Source: Manduca sexta
Lineage: Eukaryota; Arthropoda; Insecta; Lepidoptera; Sphingidae
Length of the DNA: 64,000 nucleotides
NCBI RefSeq assembly: GCF_014839805.1
Contig: NC_051138.1
Location: 13,266,983 to 13,330,982, forward strand
Direction: 5' to 3'
Shown: positions 10,746 through 21,070 of the stretch, piece after piece
How the letters are laid out: the number at the start of each line of letters is the position of its first letter
How positions within the stretch are numbered: the stretch's first letter is position 1
Notes under the pieces: model-generated
What the model saw: only the letters and a program-made list of their open reading frames with translations
Database searches by the model: none
What the model was told of the DNA's origin: nothing
Translations under genes and position numbers: made by a program

Positions 10746-12685
10746 TCAACTATACTAATTAACTATATTAATACCTATACATAAATCTGTAACTGAACTG
10801 GTTATAGGAAAATGTATAATAGCATTGGGTGTTACGCCTTTAAAATAAATAAATCAAAGTTAAAAAAAACAGTCAGTCGACGCTACTTAGATCCTTGCAA
10901 ATACTTCATGTAGTCTTTAGAAAGTAACGTTACCCAACGTTCGTATAAGGTACCTGCTACTACTACATTAAGGTTTGTCATAAATACTTTGAATTATATT
11001 CATAGTAATCGATTTTTATTACAATTAAATTGATTATAAAATAATATTCTCTAGTACTTGATCTTGATCAAAGGATTTGTCAAATCAAATAATAACCAGC
11101 TTAGCTTAACCTCTTAGCTACAAACTATTAATCTTTCAAATCCGAACACCGACAACAGAAATTGAATTGGTCTACGCATTGCTAATTGACTCTCGTCTTA
11201 CGGCGAGGGTACTAAGAGTTATTTTAGCCTGTGATACTGAAATTGTATTAAATGGCTTGTTGCATCTCTATATTGCAGAAACTTAGCGAAAATAATCTAA
11301 AATAATTTAATTTAAATAGTAATTGAAAAAATGTGATTATATGTGAGTTTAGTAATTTAAAATATCAATTAAAGAATTTGTTAAGGACATTGTATATTTC
11401 ATGTTACTGAATTAGCATATATGAAACAATGATAATATAATATAATTAGACTTATAAGCGAGTTTTGTTTATTGTAAATATACATCCCTATTTCAATTTC
11501 GATATAGTATTGCAATCGTCATCTGTGTCGCAAAATATACTCAAGTGTAGAAATGTATTCCTTGTATCCTTTGTAAAGACGTCTGGATTTCTATATCCGT
11601 GACATTTGAAGGGAATGTATGAGACGGATAACCGGGAAATCCCGCATATACTTCCAGTTTATGTATTTGAAAAAAACGGATTACTTAGCGAGGCGGTTGC
11701 GTTCCTTTCCGGGCTGTATTGCCAATATTTGGCAAAATTGACTTCTGCCAGCAACCCGGCGACTAAACAAGGTGTTGCCAGGTTCTGTGTTCCGGTAAAT
11801 AAAACATGAAAATATTTTAAATGGACATTCAAATGTCGTGGAAGTTAATACAATTTTTTTTCGTGTGATTATTTGTTTTAATATTTGCTAAAACGATTTT
11901 ATTACACCAAATATCACAGAGGCATAATAGCATAACAAATTATTGTATTTAATTTTTAACAATGTAACGTAAGCAGTAGTTTAAGTATGAGTTTATCTTC
12001 TATTTAATATAATTCTTATTGCTGACTGACAAGGCATAGCCTTGATGAAATAGTATTCATAACTATCCCTTAAATTAAGTTCACTGAGATATAATTATTC
12101 AAATATTGTAAACGAAAAAAGTACACTGTAAAGATTATAAACAATGAAGACGCAGAAGAGGTACAATTAGCGGTCTTATCACTCGACGGAATCTTTTAAG
12201 CACAGCCATTTAATGGAATAAGAAAGATAACGAAGAAGGCTGTATAGTATTAAAAATATATGAATATATATGTATATTAACAACAATGATCGAAGGAAAA
12301 TGCAGCCAATAAAAATAAATAAATAATATGAGACCATTGTGCGTATAAATGAAGGTTACACTCCGAGAATCTTCGGAACATAAGTAGTCTGGCAAGAAAA
12401 CTTCGAAATTTGTTGGTAAACGCTCCGATTTTCTAAACACGCCTTGGGTTTACGTTCCATAAAATGTTATTGCAGGCCCTGGTGATTAAGCCAATTACTT
12501 CTCTTTGTGTTGATTTTGTTTACCTTTAAATTGAGGACCTTTGTCCATTTAAATTTACTTATACGAATGGATATCTCTTAAGTGAATTTTTATGACAGTG
12601 AGTGTGAAACGGGCCAAGTTTATAAGTTTGACATTATATTTTAGTATTGTTTCGGACTGTATGGGGACTGTATAAAAACAGTACC
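10746..12685. other. AT-rich intron, nothing recognised
   Basis: Nearly 2 kb with no exon, terminal repeat or tail that I can support. Short open frames carry no motif. Confidence 0.4.
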
Positions 12686-12775
12686 TTGACCATGAAGGCA
12701 GCAAAGTCTTTGGAATGTCGGGAGAGAATAATATGAAAAATTTTATTAAAATCTGTAAAATAGTTTTATTTCAAT
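12686..12775 (-). mobile_element. Penelope-type terminal module
   Basis: Read on the plus strand it runs GACCATGAAGGCAGCAAAGT, TGTCGGGAGAG, then AAAATAGTTTTATTTCAATG. This matches, in inverted orientation, the termini of the Penelope-like element at 20616-23774. No coding part is present. Confidence 0.55.
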
Positions 12776-12920
12776 GAAAAAACAGTAGTTTCTTATTTGC
12801 GGAAAAATTAGATTTAAAATTCTTATGTTGGGCTAAATATGAAAATAAATCATGGTCGTTCATTTCTTTATCTTTTGGAGTTATTGGATTTTTTACTGAA
12901 AACAACATAGAATTGTGTTA

Positions 12921-13338
12921 TATACAGGGTCATTTTGACATTGCATTACTAAATGAAACCACATACCTACTCGTCTTCACCTTTGCTGACATTGTGCCAA
13001 AAATCATCCATTAATAACGAATATTTTCACCAAAAATCCTGGTTTTAGTTTTCTGATTTTCTGATCATTTTGTAGTTTAATGAGAATATGTCGTGTGCGT
13101 GGGTGTATTTCTGACTGAAAGTATGATGTTGCCGCTGCAATAAATTCTCTTAGAGTAGTAATAGTGGCATTAGGCCGCGTAAAATTAAAATTACTGTTTA
13201 CTAATATTTATTTTGTTTCGAAACTTACACTTTTCTATTTAAATCTATAGCTCAAGTAGATTATTGTAAAGTGTTATTTATATGTTATATAAATATGTGG
13301 TTTCTTTTAGTAACACGATGTCAAAATGACCCTGTATA
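12921..13338. mobile_element. MITE with about 42-bp terminal inverted repeats
   Basis: The element runs from 12923 to 13336. Its start, TACAGGGTCATTTTGACAT, is repeated in inverse at its end, and the match extends about 42 bp to AAACCACATA with only a few mismatches. TA dinucleotides flank it on both sides (12921-12922, 13337-13338), as in Tc1/mariner-type insertions. The 414-bp element has no coding capacity. Confidence 0.85.
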
Positions 13339-14128
13339 ATTTAATTTGTCTAGAATATATAAAATAGAACGTAGTAACAGTAAGCCTGCATATTATAAGT
13401 TTTTCTCTCAAATGACAATACCCTAATATTTATCTTGGGTAGCACAGATGTTCAGATTATAATTACAGCGATAATTCATCTGATCCCGGAGGACCCTCGG
13501 ATCAGGCTGTTACATAATCCCGTGAATATTATTGGAACAATTAGGATTTTTACATAATAAGTCTGTATTGATTTTGAAGTGTTTCATCAATGAAAGTAGA
13601 GTTAATATAATTTTTTGCTTTAGGGTTTTCGTTATTAGAACGGCTATTACACTGAAGATTATATTAAGTAAGTACAGTTAAGTTAAGTCCTTGGCAAACA
13701 GATCCGCAGTCCAATTAAGAGTTGCTTTAAGTAAATTAACTGTCAATTTCATAATTAAAATAGAACCAAATATTAACTACAGCAAAGTGTCGTGTGTTTC
13801 GTGGAACGATTCGACATCATGTGCACGTAGACTTAAACGATCTCTTAATTATATAAGATTTATAGTCCGACCACAAAAATATAAAACCAGCTCTGGGTTT
13901 TAAACTTAATGTTGTCAGTTACAAGAAATTAATTTCATATTTACCGTCACATGGCAAGGTTTTTTTAATTTCCTAATCGGGATATATATTAGGTATACTT
14001 ATGTGGTTTGTTCTTTATGTATCTCAAAGAGATTAGGCAACGTTTTCAATGTAAGCTTCCCATCGACTTGATCTTTTTCGACTTTTTCGCCAATTATCGT
14101 CATATTTCAATCAATTTACACAAAACAT
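13339..14128. other. AT-rich intron, nothing recognised
   Basis: No supported feature. The 70-codon open frame at 13691-13903 carries no motif. Confidence 0.4.
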
Positions 14129-14240
14129 TAATGAACTATACATATTATATACCTTCCCCATGAATCATTCTGTGAATCGTTTTTGAGTTTTTCGCGTTCA
14201 GACAGACGCGGCAGGGGTATTTATTTTATAGTATGATAAC
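14129..14240 (+). mobile_element. Helitron-like fragment beside an exon
   Basis: The blocks ACCTTCCCCATGAATCATTC, GCGTTCAGACAGACGCGGCA and TTATTTTATAGTATGATA match the interior of a widespread lepidopteran Helitron group (compare 62640-62760). It ends 10 bp from the donor side of exon 14251-14396. Confidence 0.5.
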
Positions 14241-14250
14241 AATTACTTAC

Positions 14251-14396
14251 GTGGTTGGTTCGTCAAGGAATATTATCGGGGGGTTGTTGACAAGTTCCAA
14301 GGCGACAGACAGGCGCTTCGATTGACCACCTGACAGTCGCTCGGATCTCGTCTCTCTGTGCTCCCATAAACCCAGGGTCTGGAGGATCTCTTCTAC
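14251..14396 (-). CDS. ABCG transporter exon: signature motif and Walker B
   Basis: This 146-bp exon has acceptor TTTAACAG and donor GTAAGT, entering in phase 0 and leaving in phase 2. It encodes 48 residues plus a split Thr codon. [18 protein letters not shown] leads into [16 protein letters not shown], the ABC signature and following helix. [12 protein letters not shown] then gives Walker B with the catalytic glutamate. Both splice sites lie within 10-25 bp of transposon remnants (14129-14240 and 14419-14580), yet the exon is intact. Confidence 0.97.
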
Positions 14397-14418
14397 CTGT
14401 TAAATAGAGAATATTATG

Positions 14419-14580
14419 ATAATGATTTCTTATGTTTACGCGAATGTTAGACAATGAAATACAATTAGTTTGCGAATTTTATCGCGGTTTTCTTTTATTA
14501 AATTTTTCTCTGACGTTTCAAAGAGGGCGGATTCCGGTGCGAAAATTCTCAAAATAGTTGCAATATAATTTCAATGAGAG
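14419..14580 (+). mobile_element. Penelope-type terminal module abutting an acceptor
   Basis: It starts ATGATTTCTTATGTTTACGC and has GAATGTTAGACA, a CGCGGTTTTC box and a CTGACGTTTC box. It ends AATTTCAATGAGA. The order matches the left terminus of the element at 20616, with an internal deletion that leaves both ends. It begins about 22 bp upstream of the splice acceptor of exon 14251-14396, so branch-point sequence may lie inside it. Confidence 0.65.
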
Positions 14581-15885
14581 TAGTATTTATTTTTGAATAA
14601 TAAGCGTATTAACAGCATTACGACTGTGCCAGACAGAAGGGACCTATTCCTGATTTTTTTTTGTGTTATGGTGAGGACCTGGATTTCATTACTAGGCTGG
14701 TACCTAACTGTTAATAAAGTAAGTGTTTCATTAATATATAAGTTTCTTGTAGGTGTTATCTGACTTTTATGGATACACAACTCACAAGCATCCTAAAGTA
14801 CAGGTGCACTGGCTACTCCTCGCATACGACTTAGAAATTGAATTAAGATTCTTATATCTATATTAAAAGAATCGTAGCATAGGCCTTGTATTCATTCTTC
14901 GCGTCTTAGAATCACGTCTCTCAATATAAAGAAAACGTGATCTAATTTGATTTAAAAGCAACATCCCTTCCCTAACCTTATCAGTTCAAAGGCCCCCGTA
15001 GGCCAACCACTTATGGAAACACAACTCAAGGTAAGAGAACAAACATTATAATATATTAATATAAATATCTACATGAGATTAAACCACGCGTGTCGAATTG
15101 AGAACGTCTTTCTTCTTAAAGTCGGTTTAAACACAGGATATTCATGTTCATGTTGGGATACTAATAAATTTAAAAACAGATAAGTATTCGCGTCATCCTT
15201 ATTTGTTATCACATCGAGGCCTCCATGGGTCCGCGATTTCGCAAGTCGACAAGTCGGACCATTTTAACCTTTTTCGACCTTTTAACCTCTTCCCATCCTG
15301 GGAACCACATTACCTTCCCAAGTTTCCAAACCTACGGTGCAAATGTAGCGGTTCCATAAAAATATATCACGTTGTACTAGTATTTGAACACAAAACCTTA
15401 CGGTTCACAACCCATATATGCTAGGACTACACTAATGAGGCTTCAGATATAATTACAGATTTAGACTTCTCTCCTTGATCGCAATGGCAGACCAAATTAA
15501 TTGAATCATTTGCTGGAATTCCTTTACGCATAAATTAAAGTTAGTATTGAGGTCAATAATTTTTTTTTATGTAGATAAGACGAGCAAGTAGATCGTTTGG
15601 ACATAAAAGGCCCATACTCTTATTGTCCAAATGACTTTAATATTTGTGCTATTTAACAACTGTCCGATAAATTGTAGAGATATCACCCAAAATACGGAAT
15701 TGCATTGCACTCGCCTTACTGACCGTACGTAACATATAAAGCAGCCTTTGCAGCGACCAGCGACAGCCTAGCATGGTATGGAACGGACTGCCGAGACGAA
15801 TCTCCGCAGGTTAAAATTTCAAGAGCATACACCTCTGAGTTTTCTGAAATTGTGTATGTATTCTTTGTGAATTATCGCTTGCTTT
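14581..15885. other. AT-rich intron, nothing recognised
   Basis: No exon or clear repeat could be supported in this stretch. Confidence 0.4.
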
Positions 15886-16056
15886 AACAGTGAAGGGAAA
15901 CATCGCGAGGAAATCTGAATACCTTCACTATAGAAATTTTGAGGGTGTGTAAAGTCTACCAATCCGCATCAAGTCAGCGTGGTAGACTAAGGCCTTAACG
16001 CTCTCAGTTTTAGAGGCCCGTGAAGGGCAGTAGGAAAATACAAATACAGGGTTGAA
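15886..16056 (+). mobile_element. SINE-4 copy, diverged
   Basis: It has AACAGTGAAGGGAAACATCG, AGTCTACCAATCCGCATC, AGCGTGG and AGGCCCGTGAAGGGCAGT, then CAGGGTTGA. The TATTA tail is lost. Confidence 0.65.
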
Positions 16057-17359
16057 CATATTTTTATATGAATGTAATTTAAGTTCAAAATTAGTCTATT
16101 AAAAAGACATACAATTATATGAGAGCGTGTTCAACCAAGGTAATTTGAACAACCATTGTTATTTGTAACAAACTTGTCCTTGACTGAAGTACTCCTTCAC
16201 ACAAACGCTCTTTATATATCTAAATTGCCAAATGTAATACTGGCTGCATATTAACAATAGGTATTTCGCTCGAAATTCGGGCAACCAAAACTCCATTTTA
16301 CGCTCAGTTCATTATATACTTCCAACTTGTTATTGGTGCAACTGGCAAAGAGATTAAACTCAGAAATTTAACTTATTGTTCAAATTCAGAACCGTCGGAT
16401 AACAAGTACAATGTGTTTTAAAACTAAATTTTAGTTTGCGGTGAAGCTGGTTATGTGGTTGGCAAAGTTAATTTTCTACAGACTTTTTAGGTCATCTGTG
16501 CCAACAATTCTTTATGACTCTAGAATATTTTCTTTTATAGCAGAGATTATTATAGCTTCTTTATATTGTAACTGAGATGATATATTTATTCAAGCCATCT
16601 GAAATTCTAATAACGCACTGTGCAGGTAGTGCCATTTGTTTATTTCCTTACTTTTGCACAAGAAATAAAAAAAAACTATAAATTTTAAAATTAAGTTTTT
16701 TGCGCTCACGTTTGATGGACATTTTAGCCAGGCCCATTTCTAGGCAATATGAGACTCACCATCTTATGTCGTAAAGCCATGAAAGCAAGGTAATATAATT
16801 TATTTATTAGGTGTTTCAGCAGACTTAACACCACGATTATAATTATTCAAATATTATAACTTATAGCTATAATGTAAGCCCAAGTTAGGTATACACAACA
16901 TGTATATAATTGAATCTAAAAGAGACTATCTAATTCAGTACTCTGTAATTCAAAGTTCTTAATGTTGCTAATTTTTCTGAGTACACGTGTACTCCTTACA
17001 GGGTCTACTTACCTTCAGACTAGTGGCTTGCTGGTCTCATTATAGGAAGAATAAAACTTAGTATAAGTAGATAATGTTATTAATAAACGTAACGTGAATG
17101 ATTATATTAATTATGTAATTTTAATAACGACAGTTTACAGCGTACTCGTTGACTTGTTATTGACAATTGTCGCAGCAAAATTATGGAAGTCAATTAAAGA
17201 AAATCGTTCGTACAAAGTCCATTGTGCTGTTGCAGGTATCCTCGGACATGTTTAAGGCTGATACTACATAATTATGTCTTAATGACACAGTATTAGACAT
17301 GTTCACTTGTGATGTGCGGGTAGTGGTCATTCGTATTACGAGTTACGACTTTATTTTTT
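16057..17359. other. AT-rich intron, nothing recognised
   Basis: No exon, terminal repeat or tail could be supported. Confidence 0.4.
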
Positions 17360-17490
17360 AATACAGGCAAGGCAAAGTAGCCACACCGGGCCTGATGGTA
17401 AGCGAGACTTCCATTGCCAGTCGACACAATTATGCCGGCCTGTTGAAACCGGGTTTACATAGGCTGACCTCGGATCAGAACACTTAATGT
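17360..17490 (+). mobile_element. SINE-3 fragment
   Basis: It has GGCAAGGCAAAGTAGCCACA, CCTGATGGTAAGCG and CAGTCGACACAATTATGCCG, then a CATAGGCTGACC match. The GTCGACTGACGAG box is deleted. Confidence 0.65.
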
Positions 17491-17837
17491 ATAAAAATGT
17501 TAATTTAACTAATTCGAAATTTTATCTTTATACATATAAAGTTTTTGAATCGAATTGTGTTCATTCTGTTCTTAATTATTTTATGCAATTGGTGTCATAG
17601 GCTTTATGAGTCGTTCTAATTAAATAAATAAATTATGAGTGCCACAATGGCGAGTTCAAAGTCACGAAATGAATTGAGGACACATATAAACCGCCTAAAA
17701 AAGACAAAATAATATTTTTATCTTCACAAAGATGATGGTATGGACTCCTTTTTTGGGTTGTACGTCTCATGTTTACAAGAGGCAGATTCAGTGCGTTACC
17801 GAATGTCTATTGACTGTAAGAAGGAGTCTAAGAACTA
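17491..17837. other. AT-rich intron, nothing recognised
   Basis: Nothing could be supported here. Confidence 0.4.
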
Positions 17838-18365
17838 TTGAGTTCTAATACAATATCTATGTCTGCCACCCAGCAACAGTGAGTAGTCACTGTTGAGTTC
17901 CGGTTTAAACGATATTGTAGCCAGTTTAACTACTACACATAATAAGAAATTAGATCTTATGTCTTAGGATGGCGAGCGCAATGGAATATCAAACAATACT
18001 TTGTAATTCAAATTGTTAGATGGTGTTAGCGAATGACTGGTGGTAGGTCTCTCACATGTGAGAGTCAGCTTGGGTCGGTACCATCGCAATGTACATTTCT
18101 GTAGCCAAGAAACATTGTGTAGTGACAGTTCTGTTCTGGTTTGAAGGACCAATGTCCTTCAAACCAGAACATTAACTAGCCAGTGTAACTACTGGACTCA
18201 TGTCCTTTTATTAAAACTTAATATCTCATGTCTCAGGAAAGCAAGCGCAGTGGAATACCAAACAATACTTTATAATTGAAGGTACCTATTGGATGGTATT
18301 TCTACTGTTTATGGGCGGTCGTATGGCTATTATCCGTGGACGATAAGCTTGTCTCGAAACGAGCA
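17838..18365 (+). mobile_element. Two head-to-tail SINE-5 copies
   Basis: The first copy (about 17838-18025) is 5' truncated and the second (about 18026-18365) is nearly full. Both have the GCCACCCAGCAACAG or GCCAAGAAACATTG box, the GTAACTACTGGAC-like box, TCTCAGGAAAGCAAGCGCAG or its variant, and GTGGAATACCAAACAATACT. The second ends GGCGGTCGTATGGCTATTA with an A-rich tail. The family also occurs at 25418-25742 and, inverted, at 52400-52690. The second copy carries the palindrome at 18133-18170. Confidence 0.75.
18133..18170. repeat. Perfect 17-bp inverted repeat with 4-nt loop
   Basis: GTTCTGGTTTGAAGGAC (18133-18149) is followed by CAAT and then its exact reverse complement (18154-18170). 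Sister SINE-5 copies have only the first arm, so the second arm was created inside this copy. Confidence 0.95.
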
Positions 18366-19317
18366 ATAAAAAAATGTAAAGGACATAATATAATACCTAA
18401 TTATAGAATATTATGAAAGTACCAGTGCAGAACCTGATTCATTGCCTGCCTAGCATAAGTTAAGTAATGATACTTCCTAACAAGGTTTCTTTTTAACAAG
18501 TCCTATCGCCTATTACGTCGTACTCCTCCAAAACTAACTTCACTAAAGTCAATAAACAAAACTGGTTTATAACAGCGAAACTTAATAAAATAGTATCAGA
18601 AAGTACCGCAGGGCCGGCGATGCACTTTCCGTAATGAGACTGCGGCCACCTAATGGGTAAGCCACTGGTAGCTGTTATCTCGTATTTAAGAGGGGAGAAA
18701 AGTGTAATATTGGTTGATTATGGGAGTCGGTAGGGTCTTTATACCAAACAGACGCTGAACATTGAAAACAATATAAGTTAGTTTAATTAGTTATGCATTT
18801 TTGGTCAATTGATATTTTGTAAATTATGGTATTTTGGCCCCTCTTTTTGAGTGCCCTTGAAATTGCACTTGTGATAAAGATCTTAAGATCCATTCGAAAT
18901 AAATAGCATTTGAATAAAATACTCTGCAATATAAGCCAACATTTTCACTCGCATTCGGTATTGGAATAAAACATTTTATGTAAAGCCGAATTATTTCTAT
19001 TGACTTTCGAAAATGTTCACGCATTGTCTACTCCATTTAAATTGGTTTGATAAGACGTCATTTTTCTAACTAATGCCGAGTGCCCACACTAGCAATATAA
19101 TCTTCTTTATCGCCTTTGCGTTTCAGATTTGGAGGATTTCAACAAATACATTTTTTTTTTGGAAATCGTTTGTAAGTTTAGTAAAAGCTAGCTTTGCTTG
19201 TGGCTCTGATAAATAAAGATCGTACCTAGAGTAAAACTTAGGCATTATTCAATCATTTTGTAGCTTCTTATTAGTAAAAAATAGCGTCTAAAAAATTCTA
19301 GATATTATCTATTTTTT
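18366..19317. other. AT-rich intron, nothing recognised
   Basis: No exon or repeat end could be supported. Confidence 0.4.
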
Positions 19318-19565
19318 TTTTATACGTCAACGACAATTCGACCCCTCTGCACCTCACGGTAAGTGGAATGCGGTCTAATAAAATGTCAACTAACGATAGA
19401 TGATTACCCCTCGGCAGTCGACACAATTATGCCGGCATGTTGGAATCGGATATCATAAGCTGATTCCGGAACGTGACATTTTTACGTGGGCCACTGTAGC
19501 GGGTTTTAACATTGTGTACGGTAGTCACTATCTGGGTAGATATAGAATTTATCCTACCTCTAATC
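19318..19565 (+). mobile_element. SINE-3, nearly complete copy
   Basis: It runs from GCACCTCACGGTAAGTGGAA through GATGATTACCCCTCGGCAGT, CACAATTATGCCGGCATGTT and the GGCCACTGTAGCGGGTTTTA box to GGGTAGATATAGAATTTATC. Confidence 0.75.
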
Positions 19566-20244
19566 TCTTTTTATTATATGTATTACAGAATACGTTAATA
19601 AATACATTATTTTAATTGATCACGTATACAAATTATCCAAATTTCGCTTGTAGGTATAGCTCACGCATCGCCTAAAAGCCACCCGCATCCCAATATTAAA
19701 AAGTGTGCACAATAGCCGCCATATTTTCTATAAATGTGAACTGTTTTTTCATTCGTTAATATTCCGCCCATTGTAACGTTCCGTGAGTTGGGAAAACATG
19801 GATTTTCTATTTTAGGACGATTGTGGAGACAGGCTCGTCACATTATAGGATGTAAATAAGTCGTACGAACTGTTGTAATACAACATCGGTGTACCGCTGA
19901 TTGTTTTTAGAATAAAAATTGTGAGCTTATGATGAATAAATACTAGCGGGTGCTCGTGGCTCTGCTTCTGTACTTATATGTCATATATTCTGTGATTTAC
20001 TGAGTAAAAAGCCTAATTATGTGAATCTAGAATATGAACTAGCTGCGTGTCAAATTCCATCAATAAATAGTAAAATTTATAAGAGACTATATAGTTTTTT
20101 TATTAGTTTCAAAGATTTTTTGATTTATCCGTCGAAAGAGGAACCATACCTATTCTTCGATAATACTATATTTGTTTTTTTTTTGTGTTCCTTACGATCA
20201 TTATCGAACTGATACTTCGTAAGCATTGCTGTTACTGTACTTAC
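19566..20244. other. AT-rich intron, nothing recognised
   Basis: This is the intron just downstream of exon 20245-20434. No feature could be supported. Confidence 0.4.
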
Positions 20245-20434
20245 AATCAACTCCTTCTCAGCCTTCCCCAGCTCCTTCCCGAGCTTGAGATCAGCGGCGA
20301 TCCTCATGGACTCCAGCACCGTAAGCCTCGGCTGAAGAAGGTCGTCCTGCATTATGTACGAGCTGAGTTTCTTGAACACCCGCATGTCGCGAACATGCCC
20401 ATTGACGGATATACGACCGGTTACTCCATTTGAA
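20245..20434 (-). CDS. ABCG transporter exon: Q-loop region
   Basis: This 190-bp exon has acceptor TATTTTCAG and donor GTAAGT, entering in phase 2 and leaving in phase 0. It encodes 63 residues after a split Thr. SNGVTGRISVNGH is the strand after Walker A, and SSYIMQDDLLQPRLTVLE holds the Q-loop glutamine in the YxxQDD setting typical of ABCG1/4 proteins. A charged helical stretch follows and ends EKELI. A complete Penelope-like element sits 181 bp upstream of the acceptor. Confidence 0.96.
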
Positions 20435-20615
20435 CTGAAAATAAATTTTGCGTAAACTTGCTTGCGGTTTTAATTGTGTGAATTCCCTTTCCAACAAAGC
20501 AGTCTTCGATCCTGTGTTATTATTGTTTATGAGCGGTGAGACGCATTAGGGGAATGACATGTTCCTCTTGATGTACGTTATATTAAAAATAGGTAAATAT
20601 ATTTCTCTCGGACTT

Positions 20616-21070
20616 AATGATTTCTTATATTTACGCGAATGTTAGACATTGAAATTAAACTAATTTTTCGGATTCTATCGCGGTTTTTTGTTTTTTATTT
20701 TTCTCCCGACGTTTCGAAGACTTTGCAGCCTTCATGGTCACGGGGGGGACTGAGGTGTTGTTCATCCGCAAAGTCAAAGTTACAATATCTACCTACATTT
20801 TACAATTATACAACTTTTTTTAAATTTTTAGCTGTTGGTGGTCCGATCTACGCAGAATGAGCTCACAGTGTCTTGAAGTCTGGCAGCCGGTCTTTTGGGT
20901 TCCGATTTAATTAAATGTAGAACTGGATCCCAGGCTTGTGCAAGCTTCCAACCATCTTCCCTATTGAAATTAGGATGTTTTTTAATTTCAATAGCCTCGT
21001 GAATCATCCTGGGCAAGAATCGGTGTTCTTTGGCGAGGATTTGTGGCTTGTCTAGTCGCAGATAATGATT
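20616..21070 (-). repeat. Penelope-like terminal repeat, left copy
   Basis: It begins AATGATTTCTTATATTTACG and ends at GTCGCAGATAATGATT. It contains the CGACGTTTCGAAGACTTTGC box and the last codons of the GIY-YIG ORF. The body is nearly identical to 23262-23715 and differs mainly in the A/T-rich run before CTCCCGACG. Confidence 0.9.
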
